From positions 124,001 to 188,000 of the forward strand of contig NZ_AP027729.1 in assembly GCF_030296575.1 (NCBI RefSeq): a DNA stretch of 64,000 nt, read 5' to 3'. Source of the DNA: Paraoerskovia sediminicola (lineage in GTDB: Bacteria > Actinomycetota > Actinomycetes > Actinomycetales > Cellulomonadaceae). Positions 18,338 to 26,429 of this stretch are shown here, piece by piece. Within the stretch, counting starts at the first letter, position 1; every line of letters starts with the position of its first letter. Made by a program: the position numbers and the translations under genes. The notes beneath the pieces were generated by a model. It had not been told where the DNA came from and did not search any database. It worked only from the letters and a program-made list of their open reading frames with translations.

Positions 18338-19295
18338 GACTCGTCCTCCTTGAGAAGGTTCCGCACGTACGGCCAGCTCAGCAGGATCGTGAGGGCCAGG
18401 ACGAACAGCGAGACCGCGGCCGCGCCGGCGAAGTCCTGCCGACCGATCCCGAGCTCGTAGATGAAGTTGCCGAGGAGGTTCGTCTCGCTCACCGGCGCGC
18501 CGGCGTCCTGCAGGAGGCGGATCTGCGCGAAGACGCGCAGGTCCCAGATGATCTGCAGGAGCAGGACGATCGAGATGACCGGGCGGACCATCGGGAAGAT
18601 GATGTACATGAAGCGCTTGGTGCCGGAGGCACCGTCGAGCGCCGCGGCCTCGAGGACCTCGTCCGAGACCTGCGTGAGCGCCGCGTACACGGAGAGGGCG
18701 ACGAAGGGCACCGACATCCAGGTGATGATCACCGTGGCGACGAAGAAGAACGAGAGCGGCTCGGCCAGCCAGTTGTGACCGTCGAAGTCGAGCCCGAGCT
18801 GGACGAGGATCCAGTTGATGACGCCCTGGCGCCAGTCGAACAGCCACTTCCAGACCGTCACCGCGGCGACCATCGGCATCGCCCACGCCAGCAGCATCGC
18901 GATCTGGATCGCGAAGCGGGGACGACGCTCACGCTCTTCATCAGCAGCGCGAACAGCGTGCCGAGCCCGACGGCGAGGAACGCGTTGACGAGGCAGAAGG
19001 CCACGGAGCGCGCCACGACGACCCAGACGACGTCGCTGGTGAAGATCTCGATGTAGTTGTCGAGGCCGACGAACTCGGGCGGGGCCGTCCCGAACTGCTG
19101 GGCGAGACCGAACTCCTGCATCGAGGTGATGACCTGCCAGTACACGGGGTAACCGAGACCGAGGAGCAGGACCAGGACCGCAGGGATCAGGAGGTAGTAG
19201 GGCGTCTTCGGACGCCGGCGCTTGCGGGCGGCGGCCCGCGGCGGTGGCGCCGAGGCCTCGTCGACCGGAGCGCTTCCGGTCGTGGTGGTCGTCAT
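18334..19295 (-). CDS. Carbohydrate ABC transporter permease, MalF-type (frameshifted in this sequence)
   Basis: A restored 320-residue permease. An Arg/Lys-rich cytoplasmic N-terminus leads into TPYYLLIPAVLVLLLGLGYP. MLLAWAMPMVAAVTVWKWLF and the EAA loop EVLEAAALDGASGTKRF follow. One base is missing in a G4 run at 18918-18921, separating SVSVVP from RFAIQIAM. It starts at ATG 19295 and is coupled to the next permease. No ATPase gene is in the cluster, as with transporters that share an MsiK-type ATPase. Confidence 0.88.
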
Positions 19296-19395
19296 GGCGT
19301 TCTCCCTCTTCCGGGTGCTCCCGGAAGCGTGAGGACGCGTCGCGCCCTCGCAGATGAGGTTTCAGGGTCCGAGGTGCGGACCCGGCTGATCGGGG

Positions 19396-19542
19396 CTCGG
19401 CCCCGTGGACGGCGCGTGACGGGCCGTGGTGAGCCTGTTGCGGGCCAGGTGTGGGCCTGTGGGCCCGTGGCGGGCCCGGCGCGGGCCGCGAGCCGGGCCG
19501 GAAAGGGCCCGGTGCCGGCCCTGTGCGGGCCGGGAGGCGGGG
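19396..19542. repeat. Iterated GGGCC motif between binding-protein and permease genes
   Basis: About ten copies of GGGCC, irregularly spaced by 3-20 nt, fill this intergenic stretch. Several abut inverted GGCCC copies, so the RNA could fold in many alternative short hairpins. It contains no credible coding sequence. Confidence 0.6.
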
Positions 19543-19575
19543 CCTCGGCCGCCGTCCTAGGGGCGGCGGCCGAGG
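19543..19575 (-). terminator. Hairpin after the sugar-binding protein gene
   Basis: Perfect 12-bp stem (19543-19554 with 19564-19575) and a 9-nt loop, 14 nt after the binding-protein stop codon. It probably attenuates readthrough into the permease genes, raising binding-protein to permease ratio. Confidence 0.7.
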
Positions 19576-19589
19576 TCCCGAGAAGAGCG

Positions 19590-20933
19590 TCAGCCCTGGT
19601 TCAGCATCGGGGTGATCTTCTCGTCGTACTCGGCCGTGACCGCTGCGACGTCGCCACCCTCGGCGATCTTCTGGAACATCTCCTCGAGGACGTTCGCGCC
19701 CTCGACGGCCGCCCAGCCCGGCGCCGCCGGGGTGAGCTTCGAGGCCTCGGCGGTCTCGATCGTGGTCTTGGCGAACTTGTCGTCACCGAGCGAGGACGTG
19801 TAGTCCGTGTTCGCCGGGCCGAGGCCGTTCTCGCCGAGCATCGTCTGGTACTCCTCGGAGTAGATGATGCGCATGAGGTTCTTGGCGAGCTCCGGGTGCT
19901 GCGACTTCGCCGAGATGGCGAGGTTCGAGCCACCGGCGAAGACCGGGGCGATGCCGCCGTCGGTGCCCGGGAGCGCGAAGATGTCGTACTTCGAGTCGTC
20001 CGCCATGCCGTCGCGGACCTCGTCGCCGTCGTCGTTGGTGGTGAGCTCACCGATCGACCAGCGGGCCCAGCCCGGCGCCATCATCGTGGCGGCCTCGGGG
20101 TCCTCACCGTCGGCACCGTCGTTCAGGAAGTCCCAGTACGCGAGGTCCTTGGCGGTCGCCGGGGCGTTCGAGGCGCCCGTGTAGAGGTCCTGCCACTGCT
20201 CGAGGCCCTTGACCGACTCGGGGCTCGAGAACGTCGAGGTCCACTGGCCCTCGCCGTCGACCGTGGCGAGGTCGCCACCGTTGGCGAAGATCCAGGAGAT
20301 GCCGTTGCGCCAGTCCTGACCGCCGATGACGAAGCCGGACATGTCGTCCGTCTTGAGCTCCTTGGCGGAGTCGCTGAACTCGGAGAGCGTCTTGGGCACC
20401 TCGAGGCCGGCAGCGTCCCAGATGTCCTTGCGGTAGAACATGTAGCGCGAACCGAAGTAGTACGGGAGCGCGAAGTTCTGGTCGCCGACCTTGCCGACCT
20501 CGACGAACGACTGGAGCAGCTTGTCGCCGCCCAGCTCGTCGTACATGTCGGTCAGGTCGAGGAACGCACCGATGTTGGTGAACGTCGGCGACTGCGTGTT
20601 GCCGACCTCGACGACGTCGGGCGTGTTCGCCTCGTCCGGGAGCGCCGTCGTCAGCGAGGTGACCAGGTCGGGCCACTCCTGCTGCTCGATGGTCAGCGTC
20701 GAGCCCTCGTTCTCGGCCTCGAACGTGGTCTTGAGGTACTCACGGAGCTCGTCCGGGGTGTCGCCACCGGCGACCCACATCGTGATGTCGCCGGCCTCGG
20801 CGGAGTCACCGGAACCGGAGTCGGTGTCGGTCTCGGCCGAGGTGTCGGAGTCGCTGCCGGAGCATGCGGCGAGCGCGAAGGACAGGGTGATCGTCGAGGC
20901 CACGGCGGTGGCAACGAGGCGGTTCCTCTTCAC
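19590..20933 (-). CDS. Sugar ABC transporter substrate-binding lipoprotein
   Basis: A 447-residue extracellular solute-binding protein (family 1, DasA/MalE type). The signal peptide MKRNRLVATAVASTITLSFA ends in the lipobox LAAC, then a Ser/Asp/Thr-rich linker of about 25 residues. The mature fold contains DVVEVGNTQSPTFTNIGAFLDLT, ALPYYFGSRYMFYRKD and MMAPGWARWSIGEL. GTG start has GAGGAAG upstream. It heads the transporter genes. Substrate is inferred as GlcNAc or chitobiose from the nagB/ROK kinase neighbours; maltose-type sugars are not excluded. Confidence 0.9.
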   Translation of the reverse strand: MKRNRLVATAVASTITLSFALAACSGSDSDTSAETDTDSGSGDSAEAGDITMWVAGGDTPDELREYLKTTFEAENEGSTLTIEQQEWPDLVTSLTTALPDEANTPDVVEVGNTQSPTFTNIGAFLDLTDMYDELGGDKLLQSFVEVGKVGDQNFALPYYFGSRYMFYRKDIWDAAGLEVPKTLSEFSDSAKELKTDDMSGFVIGGQDWRNGISWIFANGGDLATVDGEGQWTSTFSSPESVKGLEQWQDLYTGASNAPATAKDLAYWDFLNDGADGEDPEAATMMAPGWARWSIGELTTNDDGDEVRDGMADDSKYDIFALPGTDGGIAPVFAGGSNLAISAKSQHPELAKNLMRIIYSEEYQTMLGENGLGPANTDYTSSLGDDKFAKTTIETAEASKLTPAAPGWAAVEGANVLEEMFQKIAEGGDVAAVTAEYDEKITPMLNQG

Positions 20934-21129
20934 TGGGGTACTTCCTCTCGATTTTCTGCGGGACGGCGCTGGGGACGCCGCCTGTCGTGCTGGTCGTTAC
21001 CTGTTGCGAGGTGCTGTCAGGTGCAGGTCGTGCCGGGCGGAGCAGGTGTTGCGGGTGCAGGCGCTGCGGACGCGTCACCTGCGGTACCCGGCCGGGGCCG
21101 GGAGATCTCGGGCTGTCGACGGACGGGGA
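20934..21129 (-). promoter_or_regulatory. Leader/promoter region of the sugar-uptake genes
   Basis: A 196-bp space holding at least five ACCTG/CAGGT elements in both orientations between about 20980 and 21085. They could be half-sites for a regulator. I found no DasR-like TGGTCTAGACCA palindrome and no copy of the TTAGTA-N9-TACTAA element seen before the ROK repressor. A GAGGAAG ribosome site precedes the binding-protein GTG. Confidence 0.35.
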
Positions 21130-22287
21130 TCACGAGACCCCCAGCTGTCCGGACAGGACCAGGACGGCAGCGCCCGAGAGCACGACGTCCTCGTGGAGCG
21201 CGGCGAGGCGGACCTCGAGGTCCGCGTGCACCACGGGCATGGTGCGCGCACGGAGCACGTCGAGCGCTGCCTCGCGGAAGGCGCCGTCGAGCAGGTCAGC
21301 GGGACCGCTCAGGATGACCTCGGCGAGGTTCAGCGCGCTCACGACGGGAGCGAGCGCTGCACCGAGCTCGGCGCCCGCCGCCGCGAGGGCGGCCTCCGCG
21401 TCGGCGGGGTTCGCGGCCTCGTCGCGGGCCCGCGTGAGCGCAGGGACGGAGACGATGGTCTCGAGGCAACCGTTCCGGCCGCAGCCGCAGAGCGCGCCGC
21501 CCGTGGGGCGGACCGTGACGTGGCCGATCTCGCCGGCAGCGAACCCGTGCCCGCGGACCGGGGACCCGTCGACGACGGACCCCGCCCCGACACCGGCGCC
21601 GAAGGTGACGACCATGAAGCCGACCCCGTCGGCTCCCCCGAAGGTGAACTCGGCGAGGGCGGCGATGTTGGCGTCGTTGGCCACGTGCACCGGCAGCCCG
21701 AGCCGTTCGCTGAGGTTCTCCGCGAGCGGGACGTCGTACCAACCCCGGTTCGGCGCCTCGACGACGCGACCCTCGGAGTCGACGATCCCGGGGGACCCGA
21801 GACCCACACCGAGGACCGGCTGGGTGGCCGCAGCGACGAGACCGCGGACGAAGCGGGCGACGAACTCGACGAGCTCGTGACCCGTCCGCCCGTCGATCGG
21901 GAGGTTCTGGTGGACGACGGGCTCGCCGGTCAACGCCATCACCGCGCCGCGGAGCTCGAACGCGTCGGTGAGGTCGACGGCGACGATCTGGTAGGCGCTC
22001 GTGCGCATCCCGACGAGGATCGCCGGCTTCCCGACGCGCTGCCCGGGGCGGAACCCGAGCTCCTCCACGAGACCCTCGCCGATCAGCACCGAGATGAGGT
22101 CGGAGATCGTGACCCGCGTCAGGCCCGTGGAGCGCGCCAGGTCCGCGCGGGACGTGGGCCCGTCGTGGAAGAGGTGCTGGAGCACGAGCGACCGGTTGTG
22201 GGCCCGTGCATGCTCCGGAAGCACCTTCACGGTCGGCCGCAGCACGGTGCGCAGCGTGCGCTGCGGTGCGGCTCCCTCGGTCGTCAT
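21130..22287 (-). CDS. ROK family transcriptional regulator
   Basis: A 385-residue repressor with an N-terminal winged helix (NRSLVLQHLFHDGPTSRADLARSTGLTRVTISDLI) joined to a ROK sugar-sensing domain. The latter has VAVDLTDAFELRG, VGLGSPGIVD, GAGVGAGSVVDG, AAGEIGHVTV and the Zn signature CGCGRNGCLE. It sits just upstream of the uptake genes in the same direction and probably controls them and the PfkB kinase. The ATG is followed upstream by a 21-bp inverted repeat, suggesting autoregulation. Confidence 0.9.
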   Translation of the reverse strand: MTTEGAAPQRTLRTVLRPTVKVLPEHARAHNRSLVLQHLFHDGPTSRADLARSTGLTRVTISDLISVLIGEGLVEELGFRPGQRVGKPAILVGMRTSAYQIVAVDLTDAFELRGAVMALTGEPVVHQNLPIDGRTGHELVEFVARFVRGLVAAATQPVLGVGLGSPGIVDSEGRVVEAPNRGWYDVPLAENLSERLGLPVHVANDANIAALAEFTFGGADGVGFMVVTFGAGVGAGSVVDGSPVRGHGFAAGEIGHVTVRPTGGALCGCGRNGCLETIVSVPALTRARDEAANPADAEAALAAAGAELGAALAPVVSALNLAEVILSGPADLLDGAFREAALDVLRARTMPVVHADLEVRLAALHEDVVLSGAAVLVLSGQLGVS

Positions 22288-22292
22288 GTTTG

Positions 22293-22313
22293 TTAGTAGA
22301 CAACCTTTACTAA
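22293..22313. promoter_or_regulatory. Probable ROK-repressor operator
   Basis: TTAGTA-N9-TACTAA, a perfect inverted repeat of 6-bp half-sites, starts 5 bp before the repressor ATG. It is AT-rich in otherwise GC-rich DNA. ROK repressors commonly bind such repeats; binding here is inferred. Confidence 0.55.
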
Positions 22314-22386
22314 GGCGTGTCAAGCGTTCGCGAGGACCATCTCCAAACTGTTGCCGTTCTGAGATGTTCGTCACGACCGCGCGCCG

Positions 22387-23301
22387 TCAGGCCTCCAAGA
22401 ACCCCGAGAACCCGCCGTTCACGCCGACCCAGCCCAGGGCTCCCGGGTGCTCGACCGAGGCCGTCGCGACCTCTGCGGCGCGCTCGATCGAGGTCAGGAC
22501 GGTCGCGCCCGAGGCCAGCCATGCGGCGAGCGCACCGTGGAGCACGTCCCCCGCGCCGAGCGTGTCCACGACCGTCGCCTCCGGCACGCCGACCTCGTGC
22601 CGCCCGTCGGCGTCGAGCACCTCGATCGCCCGGTGCCCTCGGGAACGGGCCACCACCGTGCCAGGTCGCATCGCCGCGGCCGCGGCGTCGAGAGTGCCCT
22701 CCTCGGCGACCGCAGGCATCCGGAAGTCCTCCGAGAGCAGCACCACGTCGCACCACCCGAGCAGCTCCGGCGTCCCGGGCTTGAACGACCCTCCGTCGAG
22801 GACGGTCCGCGCGCCCACCTGCCGCGCATGTCGGGCGACGCGCTCGGCGAGGTCGACGTGATGACCGTCGAGGAGGACGACGTCGGCGGGTCCCAGCCCG
22901 GCGAGCGCGGCCTCGACGGCGTCAGCGACGTCGGGAGCGGCGGGCGCGGCACTCTGCGCGCCGGACGAGACGGCATTGGTGCTGACCACCGCCCTCTCCC
23001 CCGTCGCACGGGTCACCACGACCGTCGAGACCGGAGGGGCGTCGTCCGGCTCGGCGACGTCCACGACGCGCACGCCGGCCGCCCGCAGCCCCTCGGCGGC
23101 GATGCTGCCGAGCCCGGCGCCGCCGACCCGGCTGATCAGGGTCGCGGGCACCCCGAGCGCGCTCGCCGTCGCCGCGGCGTTCGCCGCCGGGCCGCCGAAC
23201 TCGATCGACGCGTCGACCGCGCGGACCTTCTCGTTCGCAGCCGGGAACCTCTCGACGACCTGGACGACGTCGACCGTCACGAGCCCGCAGCAGACCAGCA
23301 C
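22387..23301 (-). CDS. PfkB family carbohydrate kinase
   Basis: A 304-residue ribokinase-like kinase. GLVTVDVVQVVERFP opens the fold, IEFGGPAANAAATASALG is the PfkB signature 1 region, and DTLGAGDVLHGALAAWLA holds the catalytic Asp and anion hole. ISRVGGAGLGSIAAEGLRAAGV is the usual early segment. It lies immediately upstream of the ROK regulator. Substrate is not deducible; a 2-keto-3-deoxygluconate or fructose-type sugar is possible. GTG start with CACCAT 6 nt before it, a weak leaderless pattern. Confidence 0.85.
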   Translation of the reverse strand: MLVCCGLVTVDVVQVVERFPAANEKVRAVDASIEFGGPAANAAATASALGVPATLISRVGGAGLGSIAAEGLRAAGVRVVDVAEPDDAPPVSTVVVTRATGERAVVSTNAVSSGAQSAAPAAPDVADAVEAALAGLGPADVVLLDGHHVDLAERVARHARQVGARTVLDGGSFKPGTPELLGWCDVVLLSEDFRMPAVAEEGTLDAAAAAMRPGTVVARSRGHRAIEVLDADGRHEVGVPEATVVDTLGAGDVLHGALAAWLASGATVLTSIERAAEVATASVEHPGALGWVGVNGGFSGFLEA

Positions 23302-23307
23302 CCGCCC

Positions 23308-23440
23308 ATGGTGGCAGAGCCCCGAGCGACGCCGGGATGTGTCCCGACGGTCTGTACCGAATGTCCGGATCACGATGTCGCCACGAACCGGTCACGATCC
23401 GGTCGCGACGGGCCGGGACCCCCGGTTCTCGCCCTACGCT
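23308..23440. promoter_or_regulatory. Divergent promoters, PfkB kinase / DUF4349 lipoprotein
   Basis: CACCAT (23308-23313, minus) lies 6 nt before the PfkB GTG and is weak. TACGCT (23435-23440, plus) lies 7 nt before the DUF4349 ATG and matches the strong pattern. Confidence 0.4.
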
Positions 23441-23447
23441 CGCTCCC

Positions 23448-24503
23448 ATGGACCACCGTTCCCGGCTGCTGCGCAGCGCGACCGCCCTCGCCCTCGTCGC
23501 GCTCTTCGCCACGGGGTGCTCGGCGAGCGGCGAGGACTCCAGCGCCGCGGACGACGCGGCGGTCGGGTCGGACGCCATCGACTCGTCCGCCGGGCGCGCC
23601 GCCGGCCCGGAGCTGGTGGAGGGACCCGTCACCGACGCCGCGGACGGCGCGAGCACCGACACCGAGGCGGACCCGGACGCGGATCGCAGCGAGATCACCA
23701 CGGGATCGGTCTGGCTCCGGGCCGACGACCCCTCCGTCGCCTCCCAGCAGATCGCCGGGATGGTCGAGGCCGCCGGCGGCCGCGTCGAGTCGCGCTCGCA
23801 GTTCACCCCCGACGGGGACGACGGCGGCGACCCCTCCGCCTCGATGAGCGTCCGGATCCCCAGCGAGTCGGTGACCGCGACCATCGAGGCCCTCGACGAG
23901 GTCGGGGAGGTCACCGAGGTCTCGGTCGACACCGTCGACGTCACCGCCCAGGCCCAGGACCTCGACGCGCGGATCGCCGCGCTCACGGCGTCCACCCGAA
24001 GGCTGACCGAGCTGATGGCCGACGCGACCTCCACCGAAGACCTCCTCACCGCCGAGAAGGAGCTCACCGCGCGCCAGGCCGAGCTCGACAGCCTCACGAA
24101 CCAGCGTGACCAGCTCAGCGACCAGGTGGCCATGTCGACCCTGTGGATCACCATCGATGTGCCGAGCGCACCGACAGAGCTCGCGCCAGGCGGCTTCACC
24201 GGCGGCCTGGCCACCGGCTGGGACGCGCTCCTCACGTTCGTCAACGCCACCGTCGTCACCGTCGGCGTGCTCGTCCCGTGGCTCGCGCTCGGGGCCGTCG
24301 TCCTCGTCGTCGTCCTCGCCGTCCGGCGCCGCCACAGGCGCAGGTCGGAGCTCGGGGGCGCGGGGCCGGACGACGACGGCCGCGGCGACCCGGACGCCGA
24401 CCCCGGGACCGGCCCTGGATCGGGCGGCCCTGCGCAGAGCCGGCCCGAGCACGCGGACGCGCCCGCCCCCCGCCAGGCCGGCGACCGGGTCGACGCCCGC
24501 TGA
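23448..24503 (+). CDS. DUF4349 domain lipoprotein
   Basis: A 351-residue envelope protein. The signal peptide LLRSATALALVALF ends in lipobox ATGC, followed by an 80-residue acidic low-complexity stretch. The DUF4349 core reads TTGSVWLRADDPSVASQQIAGMVEAAGGRVE, SMSVRIPSESV and a coiled coil with ALTASTRRLTELMADA and LTAEKELTARQAELDSL. One membrane helix (VTVGVLVPWLALGAVVLVVVLAV) and an Arg-rich then Gly/Pro-rich cytoplasmic tail close it. Leaderless ATG. Function is unknown. Confidence 0.85.
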   Translation: MDHRSRLLRSATALALVALFATGCSASGEDSSAADDAAVGSDAIDSSAGRAAGPELVEGPVTDAADGASTDTEADPDADRSEITTGSVWLRADDPSVASQQIAGMVEAAGGRVESRSQFTPDGDDGGDPSASMSVRIPSESVTATIEALDEVGEVTEVSVDTVDVTAQAQDLDARIAALTASTRRLTELMADATSTEDLLTAEKELTARQAELDSLTNQRDQLSDQVAMSTLWITIDVPSAPTELAPGGFTGGLATGWDALLTFVNATVVTVGVLVPWLALGAVVLVVVLAVRRRHRRRSELGGAGPDDDGRGDPDADPGTGPGSGGPAQSRPEHADAPAPRQAGDRVDAR

Positions 24504-24658
24504 CCTGCGCACGAGGCCACACCGCTGCGCGGCTCCAGGCGGACAGGTTCCGCGGGCTGCGGATCCGTCCCGGGCACCCTGCCGGGGCAGGCCCGACGAC
24601 CGACCTGGCGACGCGAGCCGCACGAGTCGGGCGGAGCGCCGCGGCAGAACGACACGAC

Positions 24659-24690
24659 GAAGGCCGCCGCCCGGCAGGGCGACGGCCTTC
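24659..24690 (-). terminator. Hairpin terminator of ssrA
   Basis: Stem arms 24659-24672 and 24677-24690 with one internal mismatch and a 4-nt loop, about 20 nt after the mature tmRNA 3' end. Confidence 0.65.
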
Positions 24691-24709
24691 AGGAGACTGA
24701 GGTCTCGGG

Positions 24710-25074
24710 TGGAGGTGCGGGGAATCGAACCCCGGTCCGGCAGCGCTTTTCGGGGACTTCTCCGGGCGCAGTCCGCTCTGCTTTTCTCGGCCCCAGCACT
24801 CACACGGACAAGGTGCTGACAGGCCCAGTCGGCTTGAAGTCCCCGCGATACCACCGACGAGCATCGCGAGCAGTGGCTCTCTAGCTGACGCCAGGAACCG
24901 GGGCGAGAGCTACCCCGGGCTGACGGACTTCGAAGACTCGCTCAGGCGGCGAGTGCGAAGTCGGTGCGCTTGTTATCGGCACCTATGGTTTCGCAGACAT
25001 CGTTAACGAGATAAGTCTGCATCCTCGGCCCGCTTCTCCTCGAAGCACGACCACCGTCGAAACCGATCACCCCC
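24710..25074 (-). ncRNA. ssrA: Transfer-messenger RNA
   Basis: tmRNA of 365 nt that rescues stalled ribosomes with SmpB. The 5' end GGGGGTGATCGGTTTCGACG pairs with the 3' CACCTCC to form the acceptor stem, and GGTTCGATTCC is the T arm. CCA is not encoded. The tag reading frame at 24942-24980 begins at resume codon GCC and encodes ADNKRTDFALAA followed by TGA, with the ALAA degron for Clp proteases. smpB is 0.7 kb upstream on the same strand. Confidence 0.96.
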
Positions 25075-25283
25075 TGTGCAGTTGTCAAGCACCCCGGGAA
25101 GGCTCGAGAGCCGAACCGGGCCCGGAGCCGCTGCCGCGACCACCGGGATCTTCATACTACCGTCGCAACGTCGGGCAGGGCACGGCAATTCCCGACGTGC
25201 GTGTCAGACCCCTCTGGACGTCCGTCTGCACGGGCGTCTCGGAGCGCGCTCGAGCCGGTGACAAAGACCTCGTGGCGGGCCGC
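25075..25283 (-). promoter_or_regulatory. ssrA upstream region
   Basis: A 209-bp space without a gene. TAGTAT (25154-25159, read on the minus strand) is the best -10 candidate, which would give a leader of about 70 nt removed by 5' processing. No clear -35 was seen at normal spacing. Confidence 0.35.
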
Positions 25284-25697
25284 CTACGCGTCCCGCGTGA
25301 CGGCGTCCGCCACCAGGCCGCCGGCGATGCCCAGCAGGAACACGTCCTTGGCCAGCCCCAGACCCTCGGGCGTGGGACGGACACCGTCCTCCCGGGTCAT
25401 GCCCGGGGTGCGCAGGTACATCCCGACGAGCCCGCCCGAGAAGCCGCCCAGCGCCAGCCCGACCAGCCCCGAGGGGACGAACGGGACGAGGAGGGCCGCG
25501 CCGAGCGCGATCTCCGCCGTCGAGAGGGCCTTGACGAAGTCCTGCGGCTCGACGTCCGCGAGGAACGGGTAGGTGCCCGACGCCATCGCGTGGAGGCCCT
25601 CCGCCGTCTCGGCGTCGGCTCCGCGCTTGTCGAGGCCAGAGTTGAGGATGAAGGCACCTGCGGCGAGGCGAGGCAGGTACTGACGGAGCTTGGCCAT
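25284..25697 (-). CDS. DoxX-like membrane protein
   Basis: A 137-residue protein starting MAKLRQYLPRLAAGAFILNSGLDKRGAD. It has hydrophobic segments at AEIALGAALLVPFVPSGLVGLALG and VFLLGIAGGLVADAV, the size and layout of actinobacterial DoxX-family proteins. CAGGAGGAACC precedes the ATG. It lies between smpB and ssrA. The family's role in redox or quinone metabolism is only loosely defined, so I assign no function. Confidence 0.7.
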   Translation of the reverse strand: MAKLRQYLPRLAAGAFILNSGLDKRGADAETAEGLHAMASGTYPFLADVEPQDFVKALSTAEIALGAALLVPFVPSGLVGLALGGFSGGLVGMYLRTPGMTREDGVRPTPEGLGLAKDVFLLGIAGGLVADAVTRDA

Positions 25698-25804
25698 GGT
25701 GGTTCCTCCAGGACGCGTGCGCGCCGGGTCGTCGTACGGGGTCGGCGCCGCCACCGTATGCGTGCAGCGCGGTCCTTGCAGCCCGCGGCGAGGCCGCGGC
25801 CGGG

Positions 25805-26275
25805 TCAGCGGAGCTCGCGCGACCGCATCGCCCGCAGTGCCTCTCGGTTGTCCTGCTTCTCCCGCAGGGCGTGCCGCTTGTCGTACTCGCGCTTGCCGCG
25901 GCCGACGGCGATCTCCACCTTGGCGCGCCCGTCCAGGAAGTAGAGCTGCAGCGGGATCAGGGTGTGGCCCTTCTCGCGGCTCTTGATCTCGAGCCGGTGG
26001 ATCTCGTCGCGGTGCAGCAGGAGCTTTCGGCGGCGACGGGGAGCGTGGTTGTTCCAGGTCCCCTGCGTGTACTCCTGGATGTGGACGTTCTCGAGCCAGG
26101 CCTCGTCGTGGTCGATCGACGCGTAGCCGTCGGCCAGGGACGCGCGGCCCTGCCGCAGTGCCTTGACCTCGGTGCCGCTCAGCACGATCCCCGCCTCGTA
26201 CACGTCCTCGATCACGTAGTCGTGACGAGCGCGGCGGTTCGTGGCGATCACCGATCGCCCCTTCTCCCTCACCAT
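25805..26275 (-). CDS. smpB: SsrA-binding protein SmpB
   Basis: Binds tmRNA and carries it into stalled ribosomes; 156 residues. [24 protein letters not shown] opens the OB fold, [19 protein letters not shown] and [13 protein letters not shown] are conserved contacts, and the basic C-terminal tail with [17 protein letters not shown] inserts in the mRNA channel. ATG at 26275 is chosen for GGAGAG 8 nt upstream; an in-frame start slightly upstream lacks one. It follows the M23 gene of the ftsEX operon. Confidence 0.96.
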   Translation of the reverse strand: MVREKGRSVIATNRRARHDYVIEDVYEAGIVLSGTEVKALRQGRASLADGYASIDHDEAWLENVHIQEYTQGTWNNHAPRRRRKLLLHRDEIHRLEIKSREKGHTLIPLQLYFLDGRAKVEIAVGRGKREYDKRHALREKQDNREALRAMRSRELR

Positions 26276-26429
26276 GCCGTAGCTCTCCTCCACCTGTGCG
26301 CTCCCGGTCCGGGCCGGAGAGCCAATCTACGCGACCGGGCGGGGGCGACGCCCCTGAATACCTGGGATACCACCGACCTGAGGCTCGCGGACCGACCCGA
26401 CGACGGTGTCCCGAGAACAGGACGTCGAC

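Noticed and set aside
20934..21129. DasR operator before the sugar-binding protein gene
   Set aside because: No TGGTCTAGACCA-like palindrome found here or before nagB, so control by a DasR-type regulator is not supported by sequence.
15632..23301. Horizontal transfer of the sugar-uptake region
   Set aside because: Base composition and codon use look like the neighbours, and there are no mobile-element remnants.
25083..25088. TTGACA just before ssrA as its -35 box
   Set aside because: It is only about 9 nt from the mature 5' end, too close for a -35 unless the 5' end is unprocessed and a -10 lies within the RNA.
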